Notes under the pieces: generated by a model
What the model was told of the DNA's origin: nothing
Databases searched by the model: none
Seen by the model: only the letters and a program-made list of their open reading frames with translations
Part shown: in pieces, positions 1 through 7,276 of the stretch
Position numbering within the stretch: the first letter of the stretch is position 1
Layout of the letters: every line of letters begins with the position of its first letter
Translations under genes and position numbers: made by a program
Assembly: GCA_947258425.1 (NCBI GenBank)
Contig: CAMYIG010000036.1
Location: forward strand, 1 to 17,600
DNA length: 17,600 nucleotides
Reading direction: 5' to 3'
Origin: SZUA-76 sp945787585
GTDB taxonomy: Bacteria > Pseudomonadota > Gammaproteobacteria > SZUA-140

Positions 1-1
1 T

Positions 2-883
2 TTTGAGGAGTTTGAGCGCATCGCGCCGCAGGCGATCTTTGTCTCGGCGACGCCGGGCCCGTATGAAAAAGAGCATGGTGAGGCGGTGGTCGAGCAGGTG
101 GTGCGACCCACCGGCCTGGTCGATCCTGAGGTCGAGGTGCGACCGGCAACGACTCAGGTGGATGACTTGCTATCAGAGATCCGCAAACGCGTTGATCGCC
201 ATGAGCGTGTGCTCGTGACCACCCTCACCAAAAGGATGTCTGAAAACCTGACCGAATACCTGGAAGAGCACGGTGTGCGTGTACGCTATCTCCATTCAGA
301 TATTGACACGGTAGAGCGCATGGAGATCCTGCGTGACTTGCGACTGGGTGAATTTGATGTGCTAGTTGGAATTAACTTGTTAAGAGAAGGGCTTGATATT
401 CCTGAGGTTTCATTAGTAGCAATCCTCGATGCGGATAAAGAGGGCTTTCTGCGTTCCGACCGCTCGCTGATTCAGACAATCGGGCGCGCGGCACGTAATC
501 TTAACGGCAGGGCGATTCTCTATGCCGATAAGATCACTGGCTCGATGCGGCGTGCACTTGACGAAACTGAGCGGCGGCGACATAAACAACTCGCCCATAA
601 TAAAAAACATGGTATTACACCCATAGGCATTCAGAAGGCGATTGCCGATGTGATGGAGGCGGGCAGCGCCACCGAGCAGAAACGTACCCGAGCCTACGCC
701 AAAATAGCGGAGGAGATGGCTGATTATTCAGCGCTTTCCCCTGAAAAGTTAACGAAAAAAGTCGCAGTGCTTGAAAAAGAGATGTATCAATATGCGCGTG
801 ATCTTGATTTCGAAGCTGCGGCCAAATTACGCGATGAAATCCACAGAATACAGAATTCCGGTCTGGGGCTTATTAATAAATAG
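2..883 (+). CDS. uvrB: UvrABC excinuclease subunit B, C-terminal part (5' end outside window)
   Basis: UvrB is the DNA-damage-verifying helicase of nucleotide excision repair; it is loaded by UvrA and then recruits UvrC. The reading frame is open from the first bases of the window, so only the 3' part is present. Visible are the SATPGPYE segment at the junction of the helicase lobes, the second RecA-like lobe with INLLREGLDIPEV (motif V) and QTIGRAARN (motif VI, arginine finger), and the C-terminal UVR helical hairpin that contacts UvrC (LEKEMYQYARDLDFEAAAKL). The stop is TAA-like TAG at 881-883, and the ending on a complete UVR domain fits a full-length C-terminus. An internal ATG at 86 lies inside conserved sequence and is not the start. 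A short AT-rich patch around 362-420 differs in codon use from the rest of the gene. The assignment is very secure. Confidence 0.98.
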   Translation, partial: FEEFERIAPQAIFVSATPGPYEKEHGEAVVEQVVRPTGLVDPEVEVRPATTQVDDLLSEIRKRVDRHERVLVTTLTKRMSENLTEYLEEHGVRVRYLHSDIDTVERMEILRDLRLGEFDVLVGINLLREGLDIPEVSLVAILDADKEGFLRSDRSLIQTIGRAARNLNGRAILYADKITGSMRRALDETERRRHKQLAHNKKHGITPIGIQKAIADVMEAGSATEQKRTRAYAKIAEEMADYSALSPEKLTKKVAVLEKEMYQYARDLDFEAAAKLRDEIHRIQNSGLGLINK

Positions 884-932
884 ATTGTCGTTTCTGTTTT
901 CGTAGTGGCATTTTTAAGTCCGTATTTTGTAT

Positions 933-961
933 TTGAGCAGGTTAATCTGTTCTGTTCTAAT
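933..961 (+). promoter_or_regulatory. Possible sigma-70 promoter for rbgA/ylqF
   Basis: A TTGAGC hexamer at 933-938 and a TCTAAT hexamer at 956-961 are separated by 17 bases in the short gap between uvrB and the GTPase gene. Match to consensus is 4 of 6 and 5 of 6. Transcription would begin only about ten bases before the start codon, leaving almost no room for the Shine-Dalgarno sequence, which weakens the call. Read-through from uvrB is an alternative. Confidence 0.25.
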
Positions 962-978
962 TTTTATTGGGGTAAATG

Positions 979-1851
979 ATGGCGGTAACCTGGTATCCAG
1001 GCCATATGCACAAGGCTCAAAAGCAGATCAAAGAGGTGATGCCTCAGGTAGATCTGGTGATTGAGGTGATGGATGCACGTATTCCTTTCAGTAGTGAAAA
1101 CCCGGCCGTTAAAACGCTACGAGGGCCACGCCCATGCCTCAAAGTGCTGAACAAGTCAGACTTGGCAGACCCTGTCATTACCACACAGTGGCTCAATTAC
1201 TACTCGCAACAGGAGGGGGTCAGGGCGTTGGCGTTAAACACCACCCGCAAAGGCGAGGCGCGTAAGATCTTAAACCTGTGCCGTGAAATGGTGCCGTTGA
1301 GAGCGCAGCGCGGCGAGCCTGTGCGTACTATGATTATGGGGATTCCGAATGTCGGTAAATCTACGTTGATCAATGCGCTGGCGGGTCGGGCGATTGCTAA
1401 AGTCGGCGACGAGCCTGCTGTAACGAAACAGCAGCAGCGTATTAGTCTCGGCAACGGGATTGTACTGTCGGATACGCCGGGGATCTTATGGCCACGGATG
1501 GAAAATGAAAATAGTGGTTATCGTCTCGCTGTGACAGGTGCGATTAAAAATGCGGCGATTTCATTTGAAGATGTGGCGCTATATGCCGTTGAGTTTTTAT
1601 TGCAGCATTACCCAGAGGCACTAAAGTCCCGTTATCGCTTAGAGGAATTGCCTATAGCCGCGATGGACTTTTTAGAAGTCATTGGTCGCAAACGGGGTTG
1701 CTTGCGGGCTGGAGGCGTGCTGGATCTACACAAAGTTTCAGAGATACTGCTCAAAGAGCTTAGGTCAGGAAAGTTAGGAGGCGTATCGCTTGAAACACCC
1801 GCAGTATTTGATGAGGAAAAAGTTACTGAGCGCCCGTCAGAGAGTGTTTAA
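979..1851 (+). CDS. rbgA: Ribosome biogenesis GTPase YlqF/RbgA
   Basis: This is a circularly permuted GTPase of the YlqF/RbgA family, which acts in late assembly of the 50S ribosomal subunit in the cytoplasm. The permuted motif order is plain: G4 NKSD at residues 58-61 comes before the P-loop GIPNVGKS (121-128), then the PAVTK G2 region and G3 DTPG (165-168). The N-terminus MAVTWYPGHMHKAQKQ is typical of the family, and about 290 residues is the normal length. Two ATGs lie in tandem at 976 and 979. A GGGG stretch at 969-972 sits six bases from the second but only three from the first, so 979 is preferred. The gene lies 95 bases after uvrB and ends tail to tail with a diguanylate cyclase gene, the two stops overlapping. 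The family call is secure; the cellular role is known from bacterial homologues. Confidence 0.95.
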   Translation: MAVTWYPGHMHKAQKQIKEVMPQVDLVIEVMDARIPFSSENPAVKTLRGPRPCLKVLNKSDLADPVITTQWLNYYSQQEGVRALALNTTRKGEARKILNLCREMVPLRAQRGEPVRTMIMGIPNVGKSTLINALAGRAIAKVGDEPAVTKQQQRISLGNGIVLSDTPGILWPRMENENSGYRLAVTGAIKNAAISFEDVALYAVEFLLQHYPEALKSRYRLEELPIAAMDFLEVIGRKRGCLRAGGVLDLHKVSEILLKELRSGKLGGVSLETPAVFDEEKVTERPSESV

Positions 1852-2759
1852 TTTAGTACTCGGTTTTTATTGGCAGTCTCTTGCTGTTTATGTGCCGATG
1901 CTGCACTGATGAATTTGAAGTCTACGTCCAGGTTTAATTCATCGTGCATCTCATTCTCGAAGAGCAGAAACCCTTTCTGGTATCTTTTGGCGCTGTACAT
2001 GGCAATGTCCGCGAGTTTAATGAGTGCGTTGCTATCACTTGCGTGATGAGGATACATCGAAATACCGACACTCATCCCGATCGTCAGTGATCGATTATCG
2101 ATGATGAAGGGTGTGTGAATGGCATTCGTTAAACGTTCTGCCAGCGCATGTGCTTGTGCCTGGCTGGTTTGAGGGAGAATGACAGCGAACTCATCACCAC
2201 CAAAACGCGCCAGTGTATCAGATTCCCGTAGTATCTCTTTTAAACGTTGTGATGCCTGTTTTAATAAGGTATCTCCTGTTGCATGCCCAAAGGTATCATT
2301 AACTTCCTTGAATTCATTCAGGTCAATCATCATCAGCGCAATTTCATTTTTTTCACGTTTTGCCAATGCCAGTGCGTGATTGATCCGTTCGTAAAAAAGC
2401 GTTCTATTGGCTATGCCTGTCAATGGATCGTGTAGCGCCCGATAGCGTTCAACTTTTACAATTTTATCGATACGCATAATACTATTTAAACTGAGGTGGC
2501 CAACCATTAATAAAAACCATCCCGCCCCAAAAAAGGCTGTGGCTATAATAAACTCTATGTAGCCAACTTCGTTGATTAGCACGTAATAACCAAACATCGC
2601 ATAACCATAGATAAACAACCATACAAGGTAATAGAGTTGGCCCCATCCATGCTCTTTCTGATCTTCGTACGTGCAGATCTTTTTTATCGGCTTCAGCGAC
2701 CGTAGAAGTAATGCGATCCCGCATATCACGATGAATAAAGTGACTTGTGTTAATGTCAT
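1848..2759 (-). CDS. Membrane-anchored diguanylate cyclase (GGDEF)
   Basis: The protein makes cyclic di-GMP from two GTP, a second messenger that usually shifts cells toward attachment and biofilm. The N-terminal part of about 95 residues has three probable membrane helices (roughly 2-20, 42-62 and 67-90), with no recognisable sensor domain. The GGDEF domain fills residues 105-280, with HDPLTGIANR at its start and an intact GGDEF signature at 187-191. An RxxD inhibitory site (R178, D181) lies exactly five residues upstream, so product feedback inhibition is expected. An EAL domain is absent. The 303-residue length is complete for this simple architecture. The ATG at 2759 has no good Shine-Dalgarno sequence, so expression may be weak. 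The gene stands alone, divergent from the MEKHLA gene and convergent with rbgA. Cyclase activity is inferred from intact motifs; the signal sensed is unknown. Confidence 0.93.
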   Translation of the reverse strand: MTLTQVTLFIVICGIALLLRSLKPIKKICTYEDQKEHGWGQLYYLVWLFIYGYAMFGYYVLINEVGYIEFIIATAFFGAGWFLLMVGHLSLNSIMRIDKIVKVERYRALHDPLTGIANRTLFYERINHALALAKREKNEIALMMIDLNEFKEVNDTFGHATGDTLLKQASQRLKEILRESDTLARFGGDEFAVILPQTSQAQAHALAERLTNAIHTPFIIDNRSLTIGMSVGISMYPHHASDSNALIKLADIAMYSAKRYQKGFLLFENEMHDELNLDVDFKFISAASAHKQQETANKNRVLN

Positions 2760-2980
2760 GATTGATGGCTAACGAAAGTATGTGTTTTTAATTAAAATGG
2801 TTATTTTTATTTTTTTATTCAGTCTGGATAGTGTGGCGCGAACGGGTGAGTATAGGTGATTAATGCGTGCTAACAAATAAGTATAATTAATACATTATAT
2901 TTCATCTTAAGTTTATTTTTATATTATTATAATAAATCATTGTATTTATTGTTTTATTGGATAATTAGTAGGTAGGGTTG
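2760..2980. other. AT-rich divergent intergenic region
   Basis: This 221-base spacer separates the diguanylate cyclase gene (minus) from the MEKHLA gene (plus), so it should hold both promoters. It is strongly AT-rich, with long runs of T and A around 2795-2820 and 2890-2965. TATAAT-like hexamers occur (for example 2882-2887), but none is paired with a convincing -35 box, so no single promoter is assigned. I see no RNA gene or open frame with coding character in it. A purine-rich GGTAGGG at 2971-2977 is probably the ribosome binding site of the MEKHLA gene. Confidence 0.5.
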
Positions 2981-3475
2981 ATGGTGGCACCAGATGAGCT
3001 AAATGATTTTTATAGTGAACACATTTCAATCGTATTGAGTAGCTACCAGCGCCTGGTTGGCAGGAAAATACCGCTCAATGGTGAGTTTGAGAGCTGCTCG
3101 GAGGGTGCTGTTGCTAAAGCGCTGTTTAACGCCCCTTTTGCGTTGCTTTCTCATGATACCGCCAGAAAACCCGTTTTTAACTACGCAAACCGAACGGCAA
3201 TGCGACTGTTTAATATGAAGTGGGAGGAGATCACCGCTCTGGAATCACATTATTCCGCTGAAGAGACGACTCGTGAACAGCGCTCTTTGCTGCTCAATGA
3301 AGTGAAAGCAAGGGGATATATCGAAGATTACAGCGGTACTCGAATCGCCAAAGGCGGACGGCGGTTTTATATTGAACAGGCGACTGTATGGAATCTTATT
3401 GATGCTGATGGCCGCTATTATGGACAGGCGGCCATGTTTGATCGCTGGCGTTTCTTTGATGTTGATAATTTTTAA
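2981..3475 (+). CDS. Stand-alone MEKHLA-domain (PAS-like) protein
   Basis: The whole 164-residue product is one MEKHLA domain, a PAS-related fold first described at the end of plant HD-ZIP III transcription factors and also found as free-standing proteins in bacteria. The PAS-like core is seen as PVFNYANRTAMRLFNM followed by a conserved E-x-HYSAEE-like segment and then SGTRIAKGGRRFYIEQATVW with a closing GQAAMFDRWRF. There is no output domain, membrane segment or signal peptide. The bacterial function is not established; sensing a redox or light-related ligand is only a guess from the fold. The frame also allows a TTG three bases earlier, but the ATG at 2981 with GGTAGGG just upstream is the natural start. 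It reads in the same direction as the DUF3422 gene 112 bases downstream. The family call is firm; the role is unknown. Confidence 0.85.
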   Translation: MVAPDELNDFYSEHISIVLSSYQRLVGRKIPLNGEFESCSEGAVAKALFNAPFALLSHDTARKPVFNYANRTAMRLFNMKWEEITALESHYSAEETTREQRSLLLNEVKARGYIEDYSGTRIAKGGRRFYIEQATVWNLIDADGRYYGQAAMFDRWRFFDVDNF

Positions 3476-3587
3476 CACAAATATCTCAGGTGCCATAATT
3501 CTGTTATAATTTATGACTATTATAAGTATCTCAATAGATTAGGTAGTTATTTGAACGTGTTTTATTTACATAGGGTTACTACAGTAC

Positions 3588-4931
3588 ATGAACAATAAGG
3601 CCTCTGGTTCACAAATTACGCTGGGCGGGCTCGAGCCGCTGCGAAGTTCCATTTTCGGCATTAGTGAGTATTCAAATCGGATCAAACTCCATAATGAACT
3701 GCATGCACGGCCGCATGAGTTATTAACACCTCCGATGCAGGTCTCGCAGCTGGCGTTGCTATCGGATAGCCGGCTGGTGAAGGATGAGTTGAACTTAATC
3801 GCCCAGTTATGTGACCGTTACAGTGTGACGCCTCCGGCTGCTGATGCCCGCCATTTTAGTGCTGAATTTAGTTCATTCCATTTTACGTGGGAGCGCCATA
3901 CGGAGTTTTCCATGTATACCTTTTTTGTCAGCATGCCTTTTGAGACACCTTTTACTGAGCCGGCGATTAAATACGTGGCAAAGGAGTGGCTGGAAAGTTT
4001 ACCGGGTGAAGTGATCGCGGCAACACACCTGGCGATCGAAGCTAAAGATAGACCACACCGCTCACTTGAAGGACTCTCAATGCTATTTGCTTCAAATACG
4101 GTGATTGGCGCCAAAGTGGCGGCCGGTAGCGCAGTGGTCTGGACGGATAATACGATCCATCCCGATGGTTTTGCGCGCATATTGGTGCAGGATGTTGATC
4201 TACGCAGAAGACAGGCGGGGCGTCTGGTGCAGCGCTTGTTAGAGATAGAGACTTATCGCATGATGGCACTAATACCCGTTACGATGGCGAGAAATTACCT
4301 GCCGGAGCTGGCGCGTTTTGATCAGCAGCTTGCAGAGCTGACCACCAATAACTGTGGATTGCAGAGTCATGCAAGTGAACAGCAACTACTGGATCAATTG
4401 ACTCGTTTAGCGGCAGAAATTGAAAGTATCGCGGCCACGACTAATCAGCGCTTTAATGCATCAGCCGCCTATTACAAAATTGTAAAAATGCGTATTACAG
4501 AGCTGCGTGAGCAACGTATACAGGGATTGCAGATGTTTCATGAGTTTATGGAGCAGCGTCTATCGCCTGCAATGGCGACCTGTGATTCAGTGAATAGTAA
4601 TCTGGAACTTTTGTCGACACGAGTCGCTCGCGCTTCTGCATTGTTGCGTACGCGCGTTGATATTACGATGGAAGGGCAGACGCGTGATCTACTTGCATCA
4701 ATGGATAAACGTGCAAAGCTACAGTTGCGTATGCAGGAGACCGTCGAAGGGTTATCTGTCGTTGTCTTAAGCTACTATCTGCTGGGTATGACGGGGTATG
4801 CACTTAAAGCTATTAAAACACTCGGTTTGCCTATCAATGTGGAAATTGCAACAGGCGTTGCGATTCCGATTGTGCTTGGCGTTGTTTTTGTTGCGGTGCG
4901 TAGGCTACGTCGTCGTGCCGCTAACGATTAG
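3588..4931 (+). CDS. DUF3422 family membrane protein
   Basis: The 447-residue product matches the proteobacterial DUF3422 family, whose function is unknown. The family mark near the N-terminus is LHNELHARPHELL (residues 34-46). The large central part is soluble; residues roughly 230-380 are rich in Leu, Glu, Gln and Arg and look helical, probably coiled coil. The C-terminus has two probable membrane helices, about 387-408 and 418-437, followed by a very basic tail (RRLRRR), which suggests the soluble body faces the cytoplasm. This resembles the layout of ion-transporter-associated or stress proteins, but that does not assign a role. The ATG at 3588 has only a weak, distant AGGG. The gene follows the MEKHLA gene and precedes the PhnA gene in the same direction, but with gaps of about 100 bases, so an operon is not proven. 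The family call is good and the length is typical. Confidence 0.85.
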   Translation: MNNKASGSQITLGGLEPLRSSIFGISEYSNRIKLHNELHARPHELLTPPMQVSQLALLSDSRLVKDELNLIAQLCDRYSVTPPAADARHFSAEFSSFHFTWERHTEFSMYTFFVSMPFETPFTEPAIKYVAKEWLESLPGEVIAATHLAIEAKDRPHRSLEGLSMLFASNTVIGAKVAAGSAVVWTDNTIHPDGFARILVQDVDLRRRQAGRLVQRLLEIETYRMMALIPVTMARNYLPELARFDQQLAELTTNNCGLQSHASEQQLLDQLTRLAAEIESIAATTNQRFNASAAYYKIVKMRITELREQRIQGLQMFHEFMEQRLSPAMATCDSVNSNLELLSTRVARASALLRTRVDITMEGQTRDLLASMDKRAKLQLRMQETVEGLSVVVLSYYLLGMTGYALKAIKTLGLPINVEIATGVAIPIVLGVVFVAVRRLRRRAAND

Positions 4932-5030
4932 TCGTTCCAACACTGTAAAAATAGTCAAAACGTAAGTCAATATGCCTATTTTTTCTGGAAATAAAATAAT
5001 GCTGCATACCAAAAAATGGGATTTAACTGT

Positions 5031-5594
5031 ATGAGTTTCGAACAAATGCTCCTGCAGCGCTGTGATTCAAAATGTGAACTGTGTTCCTCTGACGCAAGCC
5101 TGCTGGTATATGAAGTAGCGCCAGTGGGGGATAACAGTAGCATTATGGTTTGTGGTGACTGCCATGACCAGATCAACAATAATGACACCATTGATGTCAG
5201 TCACTGGCACTGCCTCAACAGTAGCATGTGGAGCGAAGTGCCTGCGGTTAAAGTGATGGCGTGGCGGATGCTTAAACAGTTATCGTCTGAAGGGTGGGCG
5301 CAAGATTTATTTGAGATGCTGTATCTCGATGATGAAACCTTACAGTGGGCAGAGGCTGGAAGCAGCAGTGATGATGACAGCGCGCCGACACACGATAGTA
5401 ATGGCACCGCTTTGCAAGCGGGCGATTCAGTGATACTGATCAAAGATCTTGACGTCAAAGGTGCGGGTTTTACCGCTAAACGCGGTACTGCCGTACGCAA
5501 TATATCGCTGACCGGCAATCCGGACCAGATTGAAGGGCGTGTTAACGGTGTGCGGATTGTATTACTCACCAAATTTTTGAAGAAATCAAATTAA
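5031..5594 (+). CDS. PhnA/YjdM-type zinc-ribbon protein
   Basis: This is a PhnA-family protein. The family was once tied to alkylphosphonate use but is not part of the C-P lyase, and its role remains unclear. The N-terminal zinc ribbon is complete, with C15, C18, C41 and C44 (CELC and CGDC). A middle region is followed by an acidic Ser/Asp-rich linker at about 110-122. The C-terminal PhnA domain (about 125-187) has the usual small beta-barrel pattern, with AGDSVILIKDLDVKG and a final KFLKKSN. At 187 residues it is the long form with an inserted segment between ribbon and barrel. The frame is open from an ATG at 5016, but 5031 is chosen because MSFEQMLLQRCDSKCELC matches family N-termini and a GGGA precedes it. 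No phosphonate genes are nearby, so no phosphonate role is proposed. Confidence 0.88.
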   Translation: MSFEQMLLQRCDSKCELCSSDASLLVYEVAPVGDNSSIMVCGDCHDQINNNDTIDVSHWHCLNSSMWSEVPAVKVMAWRMLKQLSSEGWAQDLFEMLYLDDETLQWAEAGSSSDDDSAPTHDSNGTALQAGDSVILIKDLDVKGAGFTAKRGTAVRNISLTGNPDQIEGRVNGVRIVLLTKFLKKSN

Positions 5595-5600
5595 GGTGAT

Positions 5601-5957
5601 TTGTTCCATCACGTCATATTGCTAGTTATGTGTAAAAAGGCTTCGAATAATTTAATCTCGATGGTATTCCGGCGAATGCGTCGTGTAACACTTGTGAAAA
5701 GCCTCATCTTGTTAGCGTTAACTATCGGGGTATTAGCTGCCTGGATGTTTACCTATCACTATTTTGGGGAGAGGTCTGGTCTGCTATTCATGGTTGGGGT
5801 ATTCGTAATTCTGTTCATAGTTTTTATATCCTCACTACGGATAGAAAAAATGGTTGTGTGCTCGTCTTGCGGAAAATCACTGGCGGACATTGATGGCTGG
5901 AATGTCTACATCAAGGAATGTCCACATTGCGGCGTGAGCTACGAGCGTCATATATAA
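5601..5957 (+). CDS. Small two-helix membrane protein with C-terminal zinc ribbon
   Basis: I do not recognise a named family. The 118-residue product has a basic N-terminus, two probable membrane helices (about 31-50 and 59-78), and a C-terminal rubredoxin-like zinc ribbon with CSSCGK (C87, C90) and CPHCG (C107, C110). The charge pattern suggests both ends face the cytoplasm. Similar small membrane proteins with a zinc ribbon often assist assembly or act as sensors, but nothing here points to a partner. The start is uncertain. A TTG at 5601 has AAGG four to five bases upstream, overlapping the end of the PhnA gene; ATGs at 5628 and 5661 would give shorter products that keep both helices. The tight spacing to the PhnA gene (six bases) suggests co-transcription and translational coupling. 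Coding character is supported by the paired cysteine motifs and the helix pattern. Confidence 0.6.
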   Translation: MFHHVILLVMCKKASNNLISMVFRRMRRVTLVKSLILLALTIGVLAAWMFTYHYFGERSGLLFMVGVFVILFIVFISSLRIEKMVVCSSCGKSLADIDGWNVYIKECPHCGVSYERHI

Positions 5958-6029
5958 CAAAAAAATTGACGGCGTAAATAGACGCACCGCAATATATCTA
6001 TAACATTTGATTGTGGTAGGAACTTAAAA

Positions 6030-6353
6030 GTGAATCTTCTATTTGTGTGTAGTGAAAACAGACTGAGAAGTCCTACAGCAGAAGCTGTGTTTGCTGAGTA
6101 TCATGGGGTTGAGGCGATCGGAGCAGGTACAAATAGCGATGCGGCGACCCCTGTTTCTGGTGATTTAATAGAATGGGCGGATGTTATTCTTGTGATGGAA
6201 TCATCTCATCGAAATAAGATTTCAAAAAAATATCGATCATTGCTAAAAAATAAAAAATTAGCTGTTCTGGATATTCCTGATATATACGAATGCATGGATC
6301 CTCAGCTGATCAAACTGCTAAAAGTGAAAGTACCGCAGTATGTAAATTTATAA
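6030..6353 (+). CDS. Miniature low-molecular-weight protein-tyrosine-phosphatase-like protein
   Basis: The product of 107 residues begins with the low-molecular-weight tyrosine phosphatase loop: MNLLFVCSENRLRSPTAEAV carries the full C-x5-R-S motif (C7, R13, S14), where the cysteine is the nucleophile and the arginine binds phosphate. Canonical members are about 140-160 residues; here the middle is shortened. A DIPDIY segment at 81-86 and DP at 90-91 could supply the general acid that sits in the DP motif of the full-length enzymes. Activity on phosphotyrosine, phosphoarginine or arsenate is therefore possible but unproven. The GTG at 6030 has a TAGGA eight bases upstream and opens directly into the conserved beta strand. 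The second half is visibly A-rich (many AAA and TTA codons), unlike neighbours, which may mean transfer. The gene runs toward the mutarotase gene with only 16 bases between stops. Confidence 0.82.
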   Translation: MNLLFVCSENRLRSPTAEAVFAEYHGVEAIGAGTNSDAATPVSGDLIEWADVILVMESSHRNKISKKYRSLLKNKKLAVLDIPDIYECMDPQLIKLLKVKVPQYVNL

Positions 6354-6369
6354 GGTGTGCACGGCTGCT

Positions 6370-7275
6370 TTATAGAGGGCCAACACTGTAGTTGACCATC
6401 AGGCGGTGTTCATTCCCTGGTTGAATGGTGACACTGTTCTTTACTGCATTAGCACTTTCGACACAAACCATGCGCAGATAGCCGTCTTCTCCCATATCGC
6501 CCATCTGTGTCGCTTTATCAATCCATGGATTCCATACCACGGTTGAGTGACTGCCTGTTTTATTGATGTGAATTTGACGCGATAAGGCAGGGTCACGAAT
6601 CACGCAGTCGGCCTCAGTGTTGATGTAGACACGATCGACCTCACCTGTAAATGTGACATCGCCTAACTGCTGTTTCTCTCGCATATTATCCACTTTGTCG
6701 AGATAGTGGCAGCCGTCGAGGCCAGCGATAGTGATATTGCGTACATCGCTGACCGCAAAGTAGGTGTGCAGTGCCTCGCTGATAGTGATTTCCCGCTGGC
6801 CGGTATTGCGTGTGACCAGTGCTAACGAGAGTGTTTTACCGATGGTAATTTGGTATTGCACTATAGTGGGCTGAGGCCATTGAAGTGTCGGCATATCAGC
6901 AGTAGTGAGTTCAAAGGTTATCTGTGTTGCATCATCAGGCAGGCTGGCGCTATTGATCACATGCCACTCTGTTGTGCGCGCAAAACCGTGGGCGGGAAAG
7001 TCAGTATCTTTACTATGGGCACCAAACCACGGCCAACAGATCGGCACACCACCCCGAATCGATTTACCCGGTGCAAATCTCGCTGCGGGTGAAAGCCAGA
7101 TCACCGGTGCGGTACCAATAGGTTCCCATGTCATCAGGTGGGCGCCTTGCAGGGCGATGGAGGCGCTTGCCTGTTCGTTATTAATGGTCGCAATGATCTG
7201 CCCGCCTGCGCCGCTTTCAAAGATCAGTTCAGTGCCAATTCCAAATTGATTGTTTAAGTCAGCCATTTTATTCAT
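6370..7275 (-). CDS. D-hexose-6-phosphate mutarotase (aldose 1-epimerase family, YeaD type)
   Basis: The enzyme interconverts the alpha and beta anomers of hexose 6-phosphates such as glucose 6-phosphate in the cytoplasm. The 301-residue product has the YeaD-type features: WLSPAARFAPGKSIRGG with GGVPICWPWFG (about 61-85), HGFAR with H96, SEALHTYF with H170, and the late CVES glutamate E273. In this family two histidines and a glutamate do the catalysis, and the arginines RF and R74 region bind the phosphate. An open frame reaches back to 7344, inside the regulator gene, but GAGGAG at 7283-7288 lies seven bases before the ATG at 7275, and the protein beginning MNKMADLNNQF aligns with the family, so that start is chosen. 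The gene follows the Lrp-type regulator with a one-base gap and must be co-transcribed. Family call is firm; the exact sugar is inferred. Confidence 0.93.
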   Translation of the reverse strand: MNKMADLNNQFGIGTELIFESGAGGQIIATINNEQASASIALQGAHLMTWEPIGTAPVIWLSPAARFAPGKSIRGGVPICWPWFGAHSKDTDFPAHGFARTTEWHVINSASLPDDATQITFELTTADMPTLQWPQPTIVQYQITIGKTLSLALVTRNTGQREITISEALHTYFAVSDVRNITIAGLDGCHYLDKVDNMREKQQLGDVTFTGEVDRVYINTEADCVIRDPALSRQIHINKTGSHSTVVWNPWIDKATQMGDMGEDGYLRMVCVESANAVKNSVTIQPGNEHRLMVNYSVGPL

Positions 7276-7276
7276 C

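Noticed and set aside
3..218. Open frame starting at the window edge, giving an Arg/Ser-rich protein
   Set aside because: It is the wrong frame of uvrB; the true frame (from base 2) encodes recognisable UvrB sequence.
3818..4180. 120-codon minus-strand open frame inside the DUF3422 gene
   Set aside because: The plus-strand protein has clear family marks; the antisense product looks random.
5016..5594. Phosphonate metabolism role suggested by the PhnA name
   Set aside because: PhnA is not part of C-P lyase, phosphonoacetate hydrolase is a different protein, and no phosphonate genes lie nearby.
5966..5984. Small GCGT/ACGC hairpin after the zinc-ribbon membrane gene as a terminator
   Set aside because: Only four base pairs and no following T run.
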